Source: Lactovum sp047974165
GTDB taxonomy: Bacteria; Bacillota; Bacilli; Lactobacillales; Streptococcaceae
Assembly: GCA_047974165.1 (NCBI GenBank)
Contig: JBKECB010000071.1
Span: 1 to 14,205 of the forward strand
Length of the DNA: 14,205 nt
Direction: 5' to 3'
Shown here: positions 1-7,979 of the stretch, in pieces
Numbering within the stretch: position 1 is the first letter of the stretch
Layout: each line of letters begins with the position of its first letter
Notes under the pieces: generated by a model
What the model saw: the letters and a program-made list of their open reading frames with translations, nothing else
Database searches by the model: none
What the model was told of the DNA's origin: nothing
Program-made: the position numbers and the translations under genes

Positions 1-598
1 CAGCTGTAACATCTTGAATTAAGTTAAATTCACCTTCTCCAACTGGATATTCTCCTCCACCAATCCAAATTGCAGTTAATTTCTCAGCAATTTTAGGTTC
101 TTTCAAATAAGCTACTGCAAGATCTGTAATACTACCAAGAATTGCAATATATAAGGGCCTATCATCCTCTCTCATTGCCTCTTCAATGATGAAATCTACT
201 CCTTCACTTTGCGGTAAATTATTCAAATCTTGAATTTCATAGTTAGAACCTCTAAATAATGATACATCATCAATATTAGCTAGTTTTAGTAATTTATCTC
301 CAACTTCATAAGATAAGTTAACTGTATTTCCACGTAATGCAAATAATTGTTTTACAAAATCATCTTGTAACATATCTGCCATTACTGGATCTTTTGCTTT
401 CTCTTCAAACATTCTAGGTGTCCACTCATAATGAGAAGCAACAATTCCTCGCACATCTGTACTAGGTGTTAATAAATGATGCATTACTGCAAAATGGTCA
501 TCTGCTTCATTATTAATATCTGAAGAAATAATCACACGTTTCTTTTTTGATTCTGCTACTGTAAAATCTAATTTTTTTAGTAAATCTGCTCTTTTCAT
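1..598 (-). CDS. Nucleoside-hydrolase-like protein C (3' end cut off by window edge)
   Basis: Partial gene: 199 codons from ATG at 598, open to the window edge, so about 140 C-terminal residues are missing compared with the 341-residue paralog at 12891-13916. It starts MKRADLLKKLDFTVAESKKK and is closely similar to that paralog throughout. The metal-loop region reads SSDINNEADDHFAV (residues about 25-38), then HHLLTP, DDVSLFRG, GSITDLAVAYLKEP and IWIGGGEYP, the order expected of the inosine/uridine nucleoside hydrolase fold. The window ends just after the EFNLIQD motif, which corresponds to the Asn/Asp substrate-binding segment. It has no signal peptide, so it is cytoplasmic. A good AGGAG site lies 9 bases before the ATG, and the gene follows the GH3 gene by 23 bases, so it is very likely co-transcribed. 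The fold assignment is fairly safe. The substrate is unknown. Confidence 0.85.
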   Translation of the reverse strand, partial: MKRADLLKKLDFTVAESKKKRVIISSDINNEADDHFAVMHHLLTPSTDVRGIVASHYEWTPRMFEEKAKDPVMADMLQDDFVKQLFALRGNTVNLSYEVGDKLLKLANIDDVSLFRGSNYEIQDLNNLPQSEGVDFIIEEAMREDDRPLYIAILGSITDLAVAYLKEPKIAEKLTAIWIGGGEYPVGEGEFNLIQDVTA

Positions 599-621
599 TA
601 TTCGCTTCTCCTAAAATTTTT

Positions 622-3033
622 TTATTTAACAACAACCGCTGCATAGAATCCACGATTCTTTCCATCTACATACTCATTATCTAGCACTTTATAACTGTCT
701 GTCAATCTAATGTCATATGAAGAACTACCTATTTGAATTTCAACTTCTCCTGATTCAACTTTCCACTGCATTGTTCTATCTAAGAATGCTAATTGGCTAA
801 GTTTCACATTAAATGTAAGATTTTTTGTTTCTCCTGGTTCAAGTATAATTCGTTTAAATCCTGCAAGTTCTTGTACAGGTCTTGTCATACTTGCAAATAA
901 ATCTTTTATGTACAATTGAACTACTTCTTCACCTTTCACATTACCTGTATTTGTAATATCTACACTTACAAGCAATGTTTCATTTGCATGTAGTTCTTTA
1001 TTTTCTAGTTGTAGATTTAAATATTCAAAGCTTGTATATGATAAACCATGTCCGAAGTAATATCTTGGTGTATGTGGCATATCTACATAATCAGGGAATG
1101 AGATACTATCCCCTTGGTTATAACATGATCCATATGGATGGTTATAATAAATAGGAATTTGTCCACCTACACGTGCAATACTTACTGGAAGTTTACCACC
1201 TGGGTTATAGTCACCTTTCAGTACTGAAACAATTGCCTCAGAACCAGCCTCTGACGGATTCCATGCCTCAAGAATTGCATCTAAATATTTATCAGCAACA
1301 TCACTTGAAATTGGACGTCCATTAAAGTGTACCCCAACAAGTGGTTTATTTAATTTAGCAACTTTCTCAATGAAAGTATCTTGGCAAATTGGTAAGTTGA
1401 TATCTGTACTATCAATTCCTTCACCCATTGATGCTATTGAACCTACACCATGTTTACCACCAAGTGCAAGGATTACAATATCTGCATCTTTACAACTCTC
1501 AAGTGCCGCATCGTGCTTTGACATATCATCACCTGCAAAGTGGAATCCGAAAGAGTAGTCTACTTCAGCATTTGGGAATTCTTCTTTGATTTGTTCGTAC
1601 AAGCTTTTGGCTTCAGGATTTTGTAGGTAGAGTACTTTATCAAAAATACCAGTATCCTCTTCAATTTGCGTTCCTGGAATAGTTGTCATTTTATTCGGAT
1701 CCTTCTCAGATTGAACACCTGCCATTGTATTTGTGACTGCATGCATCACTTCAGCCATGCTAAAGTGAGTATAACCGCCATACATAATTTTAGCAGTTGA
1801 TGCCAAATAGCCGACAACGGTAATTTTCTTTACTTTATTTGAAATCGGTAATACATTATTCTCATTTTTCAATAATATCAGCGATTCTAATGCTGATTGC
1901 TTCGTTACTTCCTTATGTGCTTTCTTTCCAACAACAGTTTTAATTACTTCTGATGATTGAGCAAAAGGATTCTCAAATAATCCCATACGGAATTTAGCAG
2001 TTAAAATTCTTCTTACTGCTGTATTTAGAATTTCTATATCTGCCTTACCTGACCTGAACCATTCTGCTAACTCATCATTAAAAGTCTTCTTAAAGTGTAA
2101 CTCTGCATCCATACCAGCATCCATCGATAGAAGTCCAGCTTCTGTGAAGTTCTCAGCACCATGTTGTACTGTCACAATATTCATTACTGCACAATAATCA
2201 GAAACCGTCAAACCTTCAAAGCCCATTTCTCCACGTAACATATTTGTCATAATTTCTTTATTAGCAGATACGGCCTGTCCATTTATAGAGTTATAACAAG
2301 GCATAATTCCTTTCAAGCCTGATTCTGAAATAGCAGCTTGAAATGGTTTACCATATATTTCTCTTAATTGACGTTCAGATATATCGCAGTCTCCTCCATG
2401 AATTCCACCAAATGCTGCATGAAAGCCTAAGAAATGCTTTGCAACAGCATCTGTTTTTAGTCCAGTGATTGTATCTTCTTCATCTTGAAGACCTCTTGTG
2501 AATGCAGAACCTAGTGCAGCAGCAAGTACTGGGTCTTCACCATAAGTTTCACCTTGTCTCCCCATTCTTGAATCTCTTGAAATATCTAGTACTGGTGCAA
2601 ATGTTTGAGTCACACCAATCATTCTTTCTTCCCTCCCAACAATACGTCCAATTTCTTCTTCTAGTTCTGGATTCCAAGTTGAAGCACGCCCAATTCCTGA
2701 TGGAAAGCTTGTTGCTCCTTGGAAAAAACCACCACATAATCCTTCCATATGGAATATTGCAGGAATATTATGCTCACTCATATCCATAACAAGCATTTGT
2801 ACTTCTTTTTGAAATTGAACTACTTCTTCAATTGTTTCTAAAGTACGCATTTCAAGGCAACTAATCATCCCACAACCATTTGGATTATCTTCTTTTATTT
2901 TTTCATAATTACTATGGTCATTTGGTAAGTGACAGACCACTTGTCCCATCTTCTCTTCAACACTTAACTCTGCAAGTAATAATTCTGCACGTTCTTCAGC
3001 TGTTAAGTCAATATTCATATATCTTTTAGCCAT
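622..3033 (-). CDS. Glycoside hydrolase family 3 protein, probable beta-glucosidase
   Basis: An 803-residue cytoplasmic enzyme expected to release a terminal beta-linked sugar (usually glucose, sometimes xylose or arabinopyranose) from a glycoside. It has the full three-domain GH3 architecture: a TIM barrel at about 30-350, an alpha/beta sandwich at about 385-620, and a fibronectin-III-like domain at about 688-765 (VDITNTGNVKGEEVVQLYI). Visible family motifs are GRQGETYGEDP (158-168), AKHF with the Lys-His pair at 199-200, and GLTVSDY, in which Asp279 is the predicted nucleophile. MGEGIDSTDINLP places Glu538 as the likely acid/base, and GHGLSYTSFEY (661-671) is also present. There is no signal peptide. 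The ATG at 3033 has an AGGA-type ribosome site about 8 bases upstream. It lies 65 bases after the esterase gene, with a hairpin in the gap, and 23 bases before gene C. The family is certain, but the exact sugar cannot be read from sequence. Confidence 0.95.
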   Translation of the reverse strand: MAKRYMNIDLTAEERAELLLAELSVEEKMGQVVCHLPNDHSNYEKIKEDNPNGCGMISCLEMRTLETIEEVVQFQKEVQMLVMDMSEHNIPAIFHMEGLCGGFFQGATSFPSGIGRASTWNPELEEEIGRIVGREERMIGVTQTFAPVLDISRDSRMGRQGETYGEDPVLAAALGSAFTRGLQDEEDTITGLKTDAVAKHFLGFHAAFGGIHGGDCDISERQLREIYGKPFQAAISESGLKGIMPCYNSINGQAVSANKEIMTNMLRGEMGFEGLTVSDYCAVMNIVTVQHGAENFTEAGLLSMDAGMDAELHFKKTFNDELAEWFRSGKADIEILNTAVRRILTAKFRMGLFENPFAQSSEVIKTVVGKKAHKEVTKQSALESLILLKNENNVLPISNKVKKITVVGYLASTAKIMYGGYTHFSMAEVMHAVTNTMAGVQSEKDPNKMTTIPGTQIEEDTGIFDKVLYLQNPEAKSLYEQIKEEFPNAEVDYSFGFHFAGDDMSKHDAALESCKDADIVILALGGKHGVGSIASMGEGIDSTDINLPICQDTFIEKVAKLNKPLVGVHFNGRPISSDVADKYLDAILEAWNPSEAGSEAIVSVLKGDYNPGGKLPVSIARVGGQIPIYYNHPYGSCYNQGDSISFPDYVDMPHTPRYYFGHGLSYTSFEYLNLQLENKELHANETLLVSVDITNTGNVKGEEVVQLYIKDLFASMTRPVQELAGFKRIILEPGETKNLTFNVKLSQLAFLDRTMQWKVESGEVEIQIGSSSYDIRLTDSYKVLDNEYVDGKNRGFYAAVVVK

Positions 3034-3055
3034 AATTTTTTCCTAATTTTTACAC

Positions 3056-3096
3056 AAAGAACAGGTAGATCACACGAATACATCTACCTATTCTTT
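3056..3096 (-). terminator. Hairpin between esterase and GH3 genes, terminator-like with weak U-tract
   Basis: An inverted repeat pairs 3056-3070 with 3082-3096: a 15-bp stem with one G-U pair and an 11-base loop. It lies immediately downstream of the esterase stop. On the minus strand the bases after the stem are GTGTAAAAATT, so there is no U-run beyond the UUU in the stem. A seven-T run follows the stem only on the plus strand, where there is no gene. It may therefore act as a leaky terminator or an mRNA-processing or stability hairpin that lowers GH3 expression relative to upstream genes. Confidence 0.55.
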
Positions 3097-3098
3097 TT

Positions 3099-5132
3099 TT
3101 ATTCTACAATAACTCTCACTCGATCGATACTTTTCATTTGTGTAAAGATATCTTCTTTATTTCCATGACGCTCTGCCTTTACTCTGACAACTGCAAAATA
3201 AGTTCCTTTTTCTTTATAGGCATAATCATAGTTAGAAATTACTTTTCCAGACTTTTCCTTAAAGTTTGATTGAATTGGAAAATCTTGCTCAGACTCAAAG
3301 CTCCACTCCACAAAAGTTACTTTTCCAGACTCTAGAGGGAATTCAGTGACAGCTTCAAAGTGAATCAACTCACCAACTTTTGTACGAATAACATTTTCAC
3401 CATTTGCAGTAAGTTTAACAACGTGTTGGAGAGCATTTCTATTGCTGATATCTTTTTCTAGGATAATCTCGCCTACATTAACCTCATAGTTAGAACTTTT
3501 ACGTGGAGCAATATCTTTTTGAATCCAGTCAGCCATATCAAGAATCGCTTGGCGTAATACTCCTGTATAAGAAGTAAAGTGTAGTTCATCTACTGTTTCT
3601 TCACGGTCATCATGCAGACTATTTTCTACATACCATAATCTAAACATCTCCTCTTCCTTATCAATAACAGAATTAACTGCATTTCGATACCAATCAGGTT
3701 GCCAAGGATAAGCTGATTCATCATGAACAGATGCGACAACAATAACCTTACCTTGAATATTTCCATCCTGAACAGCTCCTGAAGCTGACACTGCAAAGTC
3801 AAGACTGATATGATTTTCAACTTGAGGATAAATAGGATCTCCTTTATCATCCCTAAATTGATCCCAAGCCTTATAGTCTTTCGGGGGACATATATGACGA
3901 TGAAGAGTTTGAATCGCAATATAGTTGGAGTTATCAATTTCCAACTCATCTCCAGCTTGGATTTTTTCTAAAATATCTGTAATACTTATGACACCAAAGG
4001 TTGGACCAACTTGAACTGTTTTTCCTATAATCTTTCCAAGAGTAAGAGAACTTCCAACCGCTGCTCCAGTCTTAATATTTATTTTTGTTCCTTCCAGATA
4101 AAGATTTTCACCAGTTGGCACCTCTTCAAGCTCTAAGTAACAATTATCTCCCGTTTTCATCATTTTTTTAAATGACTCATCCGCACCATTAACTGCATGA
4201 ACTTGGACAGATTCATCTAAGTCTTTTTGAATAAATACTTCTTTTACTTTTGTTAAAAATTTTATTCTATCTTTCTGTGCTGTTCCACCTTCAACTGCTC
4301 CTAAAAATCCTTCTTTCTCCCAGAAATCAATAAAATATTGAGGGTTTGTTTGCTCTACTGAAGGTGCCAATACAGGAAGTGCTCCTGAATCCATTGTCTC
4401 CCAAAGCCAAGATTTTAGTGGCATTCCCATCAAGGTCACTTCTTTTAAGGCAGCCTTTTCTTCCTCATTTAAAGTTGCATAGACATCTCCTGACCCTCCT
4501 GGCTCTAAAGCCTCTCGAATATCTGGCATCACATTTCTAAGTACTCGCATGGCATGAACACGTGAGGTATGACAGTTTGGCATAGCCATTGGTGAACCAA
4601 TGATGTAAGGTACTGCACCATCAAAAGCATTGGTATTTTCAATACAACCAATAGACTTAAATCCACCACCACTTCCACCGTAGATAATCCCTACTGGGCG
4701 TTGACAATCATACATCTCTTTAGCTACAATTCGAGAATATTCTGCAGCCAAGGCACTACTTTTATATTGGATACTCGGATCTGCAAGTGGTGCAAACACT
4801 TGCTGGCTTCCCATATTTGTCTCTACATAGTAAGCACCGTGTGAAATAGCAAAAGCAATTTTATCATTTTCATCTTTCAAATTAAAAGATGCCAACTCCT
4901 CATCTGGTCCTGGAAAAGGTGATACAAAATGAAAGAATCTCTCTTTAAATACTTCTTTTTTTGGAAAGCAGAAAGAAAATTTAATATTCGTTTCTTCAAA
5001 GCCTCCATGTACATTTCTAAAATCTAAACTCTCTCCAGTTTTTAACTCTCTTGTTTGCCATTCATCTTTATCAATAAATGGCTTATAGTTCTTTAATTCT
5101 TCAATGGCATTATAAATTTCTTTTTTTATCAT
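3099..5132 (-). CDS. Large alpha/beta-hydrolase (esterase-like) with C-terminal PKD-like domain
   Basis: A 677-residue cytoplasmic protein that I do not recognise as a named enzyme. The nucleophile elbow is clear: GIIYGGSGGGFKSIG (148-162), with Ser154 in a G-x-S-x-G-G setting, followed by AFDGAVPYIIGSP (169-181). That resembles the tannase/feruloyl-esterase style of elbow, in which the segment after it reads F-D-G-x-V-x-G-x-P. The likely remaining triad members are Asp471 in VVASVHDESAYPW (465-477) and His507 in NSLHDD. An insert at about 300-400 has short beta-type repeats. The last 85 residues (VEWSF... YAYKEKGTYFAVVRVKA) match the PKD-like pattern. There is no signal peptide. The start ATG has only a weak AGTAGG ribosome site. 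The setting between a sugar symporter and glycosidases suggests removal of an acyl group (acetyl, feruloyl or galloyl) from an imported glycoside. That substrate is inference. Confidence 0.75.
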   Translation of the reverse strand: MIKKEIYNAIEELKNYKPFIDKDEWQTRELKTGESLDFRNVHGGFEETNIKFSFCFPKKEVFKERFFHFVSPFPGPDEELASFNLKDENDKIAFAISHGAYYVETNMGSQQVFAPLADPSIQYKSSALAAEYSRIVAKEMYDCQRPVGIIYGGSGGGFKSIGCIENTNAFDGAVPYIIGSPMAMPNCHTSRVHAMRVLRNVMPDIREALEPGGSGDVYATLNEEEKAALKEVTLMGMPLKSWLWETMDSGALPVLAPSVEQTNPQYFIDFWEKEGFLGAVEGGTAQKDRIKFLTKVKEVFIQKDLDESVQVHAVNGADESFKKMMKTGDNCYLELEEVPTGENLYLEGTKINIKTGAAVGSSLTLGKIIGKTVQVGPTFGVISITDILEKIQAGDELEIDNSNYIAIQTLHRHICPPKDYKAWDQFRDDKGDPIYPQVENHISLDFAVSASGAVQDGNIQGKVIVVASVHDESAYPWQPDWYRNAVNSVIDKEEEMFRLWYVENSLHDDREETVDELHFTSYTGVLRQAILDMADWIQKDIAPRKSSNYEVNVGEIILEKDISNRNALQHVVKLTANGENVIRTKVGELIHFEAVTEFPLESGKVTFVEWSFESEQDFPIQSNFKEKSGKVISNYDYAYKEKGTYFAVVRVKAERHGNKEDIFTQMKSIDRVRVIVE

Positions 5133-5226
5133 TAGTTACCTACTTTCTTAAATTTCATAGCAAATACATAAATAATAATATTCACGTATCTTATTTATAG
5201 TTATCTAAACTTAAGTTTTTTTTTAA

Positions 5227-6612
5227 TTAAATCTTTAAATCTCTTCTTTCTTTAAGCTCTTTTTTAATCGTAGGTAACATCTTATCTAACTTATAAAAAG
5301 AGAAAGTAATACCCGATAAAATATATAAAATCATTGGAACAATTGAGAACATAAGTTTAATCGTTGTCAAAGCTGTAGACGAAAGTGTCTCTGCTCCACC
5401 TACATAACCACTAAAAGTCAAAACATAACCTAAGACTGCTGCTCCTAAAGCTGCTCCCACTTTTCCAAATAAGCCATTGATACTGCTCATACTTCCTTCA
5501 AGACGTTTACCACCTGTCCATTCATTATACTCCGCACAGTCAAAAATTAAGAGTCAAATAATCAACGTTGCTGGGATATTACCAAGTCCTTGAATGAGTG
5601 CACAAATCATAAGCATCACAATATTACTTCCTGCAAAGAACTGAAGACCCCAACCAAATGCTGTTAAAAATAAGCCATATTGACAAAGCTTTGCTACAGA
5701 AAACTTACTGATGAGTTTAGGTAAAATAAAGAGAGCAGGAAGTGTAATAAATGTCGCAGCAGCAATAAGTCCCATCATACCAACATCTCCAACAATATAA
5801 GTAAAGTAGTAAACATTCACTCCCATATTTGAGCTAAAGTTAACAATAAATCCCATCAAAGCAATAATCAATAAAAATTTATTTTTTTTAATTATGAATA
5901 AGCTTTCTTTAAGTGACACTTTTTCTTCTTTTTCAGCTTCCTTTGTCAAGTTATACTTTTCCTTCATTGTGAAAAATCGAATCAATCCAAAGAATGCCAA
6001 TGGAAGTGCCCACATTGCAACTAATTGACTCCAACCTGCAGCAGAAGTTGCAATTTTCCCCATTGTTATTGGAAATAAAATATTAAAGAAAATTGCACCA
6101 ACAATAGGAATAGCCGCACCGATAGAGGTTATAAAGACATGTTCTTTTTCTGTCTTAAAAGCACGTAGGAGATAAGTCACCTGATTAGCGTTCAAGAAAG
6201 TTGTACAAACTGCATTTATAAGTGAGTAGAGAACAAATACCCAAACAATCTTTATTATTGTTGACCAGCCAACAGGTGTACTAAATAATAGCCAAGTACA
6301 AAACCAAAGAGCAACAACAAAAAGTTCATAAGGACGAGCTCGTCCTAACTTAGTATTTGTATTATCTACGATATTCCCAGCAAAAACATCTGTAACTCCA
6401 TCAATAATTTTTGTTGATAGTAAAATCGTACTTACTAAAGCAGCTGATAATCCTAGAGTATCTGTACAGTAAATCATAACAAAGCCCATCATCATAACAT
6501 TAATAGAGCTTGAAATCATACGTGATTGATAAAGGAGTAATTTACCCCAACTATTTTTTTCTTTTGTTTCTTTTGTTTCTTTTCTTTTATTATTTTCTAT
6601 TATTTCAGACAT
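5227..6612 (-). pseudogene. GPH-family cation:sugar symporter interrupted by in-frame TGA
   Basis: Read through one TGA codon at 5554-5556, this is a 461-residue glycoside-pentoside-hexuronide:cation symporter, the normal length for the family. The first 352 codons carry the cation-site motif KIIDGVTDVFAG (Asp71 and Asp75, equivalent to MelB Asp55 and Asp59), then RARPY and about nine membrane segments. After the stop the same frame continues without shift into LLIFDCAEYNEWTGGKRLEG and the last two membrane helices, ending in a basic tail. From memory of family members such as UidB/YicJ, the stopped codon falls where they have Trp 12 residues before the Trp of DYSEW, so a TGG-to-TGA change is the natural explanation. 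The start has a strong AAGGAG site 18 bases after gene B. The carrier probably imported the glycoside used by this locus. As written, the product would lack its C-terminal helices. Read error or stop read-through are alternatives. Confidence 0.85.
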
Positions 6613-6630
6613 TTCTTCTCCTTTTATTTT

Positions 6631-7587
6631 TTAATTTTTATAACACAACCAAATTTTTGCAAAAAAATCATCAAATAGCATCCTTCTATCTACACTATTA
6701 AAAATAATAATTTTTTTAGTATCAACTTCTTCTCCGTAAGTCATATCATCATTAATCTTAGGTGCTTTTCGAATACTGATATCTTTTCCTGTCGAACTTT
6801 CTAATAAAGCACTAACCGTTGACTGGTCTCCTAACAACCAAACCTCACCATGAGGAAAGTCTGATTGAGGAGCTACCTTACCATACCAGTCATTCAAGGC
6901 AAACATTTTCTCAAATAAATAAGTGCCTATTTTCCCACATATTTTTACTTTCCGTACCAACTCTGAAAAAGAAATATAACTCTTCGCATAACAATTAATC
7001 GGAATTTGCCAAATTGAAATTTCAGATGAAAATAAAACTTGTGCTGCATAAACATCTTCTTGAAGATTAGACTCCTGTCCACCTTCTGGATAAGCTGCTC
7101 CTCCAATCCAAATTGCAATAACATTATAAATAATTCTAGGTTCTTTTAAGTAAGCAATTGCTAAATCTGTTAATGCTCCTTGTAAAACAACATATAAAGG
7201 CTCTTCTATTTTTTTCAAGGATTCTTGAATGATAAAATCAGCTCCTGGACTTTCAGGTAAATTTCCCTTATCTAAAATTGCATCCTTAGCTCCTTTAAGT
7301 AGAGGAACATCATCAATTTCCATTAATTCAAGAAGTTTTTTTCCTTCAGCATAACTTTTTTCCATAGAAGTAAAACGCCTCGACTTAAGTCCTTCAATAT
7401 TTCTAAATTTCCATTCAAAGTGACTGGCAATAATCCCTAGTACTTCTTCACATGGTGTCAGTAAATGATGTACCAATGCAAATTGATCATCCACTTCACA
7501 AGCAATATCTGCATGTATAATCACACGCTTTTTTTTTGCTCCAGGAACTTTATAATCTAGCTTTTTTAGTTTTTCACTCCTCTTCAT
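6631..7587 (-). CDS. Nucleoside-hydrolase-like protein B
   Basis: A 318-residue cytoplasmic protein of the nucleoside hydrolase fold, the most divergent of three paralogs here. The loop reads HADIACEVDDQFALVHHLL (Asp27, Glu31, Asp33, Asp34). IDDVPLLKGA, LYVVLQGALTDLAIAYLKEP, IWIGGAAYP, ESNLQED (Asn174, Asp178) and WLLGDQSTV (Asp254) follow. The start is set by homology: MKRSEKLKKLDYKV matches the MKR...LDFTV starts of genes A and C, giving ATG at 7587. A longer reading from TTG at 7644 has no ribosome site and would translate through the cre-like site, so I reject it. Compared with A, it lacks about 20 residues after the EW motif (residues 58-59). It heads the unit with the symporter, esterase, GH3 and gene C, so it probably acts in the same pathway. 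The substrate is not known. Confidence 0.85.
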   Translation of the reverse strand: MKRSEKLKKLDYKVPGAKKKRVIIHADIACEVDDQFALVHHLLTPCEEVLGIIASHFEWKFRNIEGLKSRRFTSMEKSYAEGKKLLELMEIDDVPLLKGAKDAILDKGNLPESPGADFIIQESLKKIEEPLYVVLQGALTDLAIAYLKEPRIIYNVIAIWIGGAAYPEGGQESNLQEDVYAAQVLFSSEISIWQIPINCYAKSYISFSELVRKVKICGKIGTYLFEKMFALNDWYGKVAPQSDFPHGEVWLLGDQSTVSALLESSTGKDISIRKAPKINDDMTYGEEVDTKKIIIFNSVDRRMLFDDFFAKIWLCYKN

Positions 7588-7606
7588 AAAATAATTATAA
7601 TGACTT

Positions 7607-7613
7607 CTCCTTT
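7607..7613 (-). promoter_or_regulatory. Strong Shine-Dalgarno of gene B at unusually long spacing
   Basis: AAAGGAG lies 19 bases before the ATG at 7587, far beyond the usual 5-10. No in-frame NTG codon lies between them. Homology of the MKR start to genes A and C still supports 7587. A small RNA fold in the spacer might shorten the effective distance. Confidence 0.6.
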
Positions 7614-7614
7614 C

Positions 7615-7644
7615 TTTATATAATAATGTATTCGTTTTCAACAA
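7615..7644 (-). promoter_or_regulatory. Possible sigma-A promoter of gene B unit
   Basis: On the minus strand TTGTTG (7639-7644) and TATAAA (7615-7620) are separated by 18 bases, with the cre-like site overlapping the -35 box and spacer. The predicted transcript start would fall at or inside the Shine-Dalgarno site, which argues against it. A second candidate -10 (TAGAAT) lies about 40 bases further upstream without a good -35. The promoter location is therefore uncertain. Confidence 0.3.
7627..7640 (-). promoter_or_regulatory. cre-like (CcpA) site, copy 1
   Basis: TGAAAACGAATACA on the minus strand fits the catabolite-responsive element consensus TGWAANCGNTNWCA at all but one position. It sits 40 bases upstream of the gene B start. 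If real, it would place the unit under carbon catabolite repression, which suits a glycoside-utilisation operon. Confidence 0.5.
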
Positions 7645-7690
7645 TACTCTTATTCTACCTTTTTATTTTTTATCTTAGTTTAATATTTTT

Positions 7691-7750
7691 ACTAAAATTA
7701 TATTCCTTTTACTAAAATTATATTCCTTTTACTAAAATTATTTTTCTTTT
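7691..7750. repeat. 20-bp tandem repeat, three units
   Basis: The plus-strand unit ACTAAAATTATATTCCTTTT begins at 7691 and 7711, and a variant begins at 7731. In the second copy of the duplication there are only two units (from 7929 and 7949), so the array changes length by slippage. Each unit contains TATAATTTTAGT on the minus strand. It could bind a protein or tune promoter activity, but nothing proves this. Confidence 0.85.
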
Positions 7751-7782
7751 ATTATAATTCAAAAAGTTAATTTCTTTTTAAG

Positions 7783-7825
7783 AACTTTATAATCTAGATT
7801 TTTTAGTTTTTTTACTTCTTTTCAT
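7783..7825 (-). pseudogene. Relic 5' end of a gene B-like nucleoside hydrolase
   Basis: From ATG at 7825 the sequence matches the first 14 codons of gene B (MKRSEKLKKLDYKV). One inserted A in the A-rich stretch shifts the frame and leads to a TAA after 12 codons. The match stops abruptly at 7783-7785, where the duplicated terminator half begins. It is too short and disrupted to be functional, and is best read as the remains of a second tandem copy of gene B or as by-catch of the duplication. Confidence 0.7.
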
Positions 7826-7864
7826 AAAATAATTATAATGACTTTCCCTTTCTCTATATAATAA

Positions 7865-7878
7865 TGTATTCGTTTTCA
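7865..7878 (-). promoter_or_regulatory. cre-like (CcpA) site, copy 2
   Basis: This is an identical 14-base copy of the site at 7627-7640, carried in the distal copy of the duplication. It has remained unchanged while flanking bases and the relic coding sequence diverged. That may mean selection, or simply chance over so few bases. Confidence 0.4.
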
Positions 7879-7979
7879 ACAACACTCTTATTTTACCTTT
7901 TTATTTTTTATCTTAGTTTAATATTTTTACTAAAATTATATTTTTTTTACTAAAATTATTTTTTATTTCTTTATAATCA

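Larger units (their letters stand above)
7545..7781 (-). repeat. Tandem direct duplication, proximal copy
   Basis: This is the copy next to gene B. It runs from the first 14 codons of gene B through its ribosome site, cre-like site, the ACTAAAATTAT repeats and a decayed left arm of the GH78 terminator (7761-7774). It matches 7782-8001 at an offset of 238 bases near the gene B start. The offset falls to 220 beyond the 20-bp repeats because this copy has one more unit. The junction with the second copy falls at a short shared GAA within the terminator sequence. Confidence 0.8.

Noticed and set aside
5133..5226. Terminator between symporter and esterase at AAACTTAAGTTT
   Set aside because: The palindrome has no loop and no T-run follows it on the minus strand.
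5227..5490. Separate 87-residue membrane protein gene
   Set aside because: It is in the same frame as the symporter, carries that family's last two helices, and its ATG is internal. It is the part of the symporter after the TGA.
5554..5556. Alternative genetic code with TGA as Trp
   Set aside because: Trp codons in the clear genes are TGG and no other in-frame TGA occurs. One codon does not support recoding.
6545..6585. KETKETKEK repeat at the symporter N terminus as a regulatory feature
   Set aside because: It is a short in-frame A-rich repeat in a variable cytoplasmic leader, and nothing suggests function.
7588..7644. Extended start of gene B from TTG at 7644 (19 extra codons)
   Set aside because: The extra codons run through the cre-like site and Shine-Dalgarno, no ribosome site precedes the TTG, and paralogs A and C begin at the MKR position.
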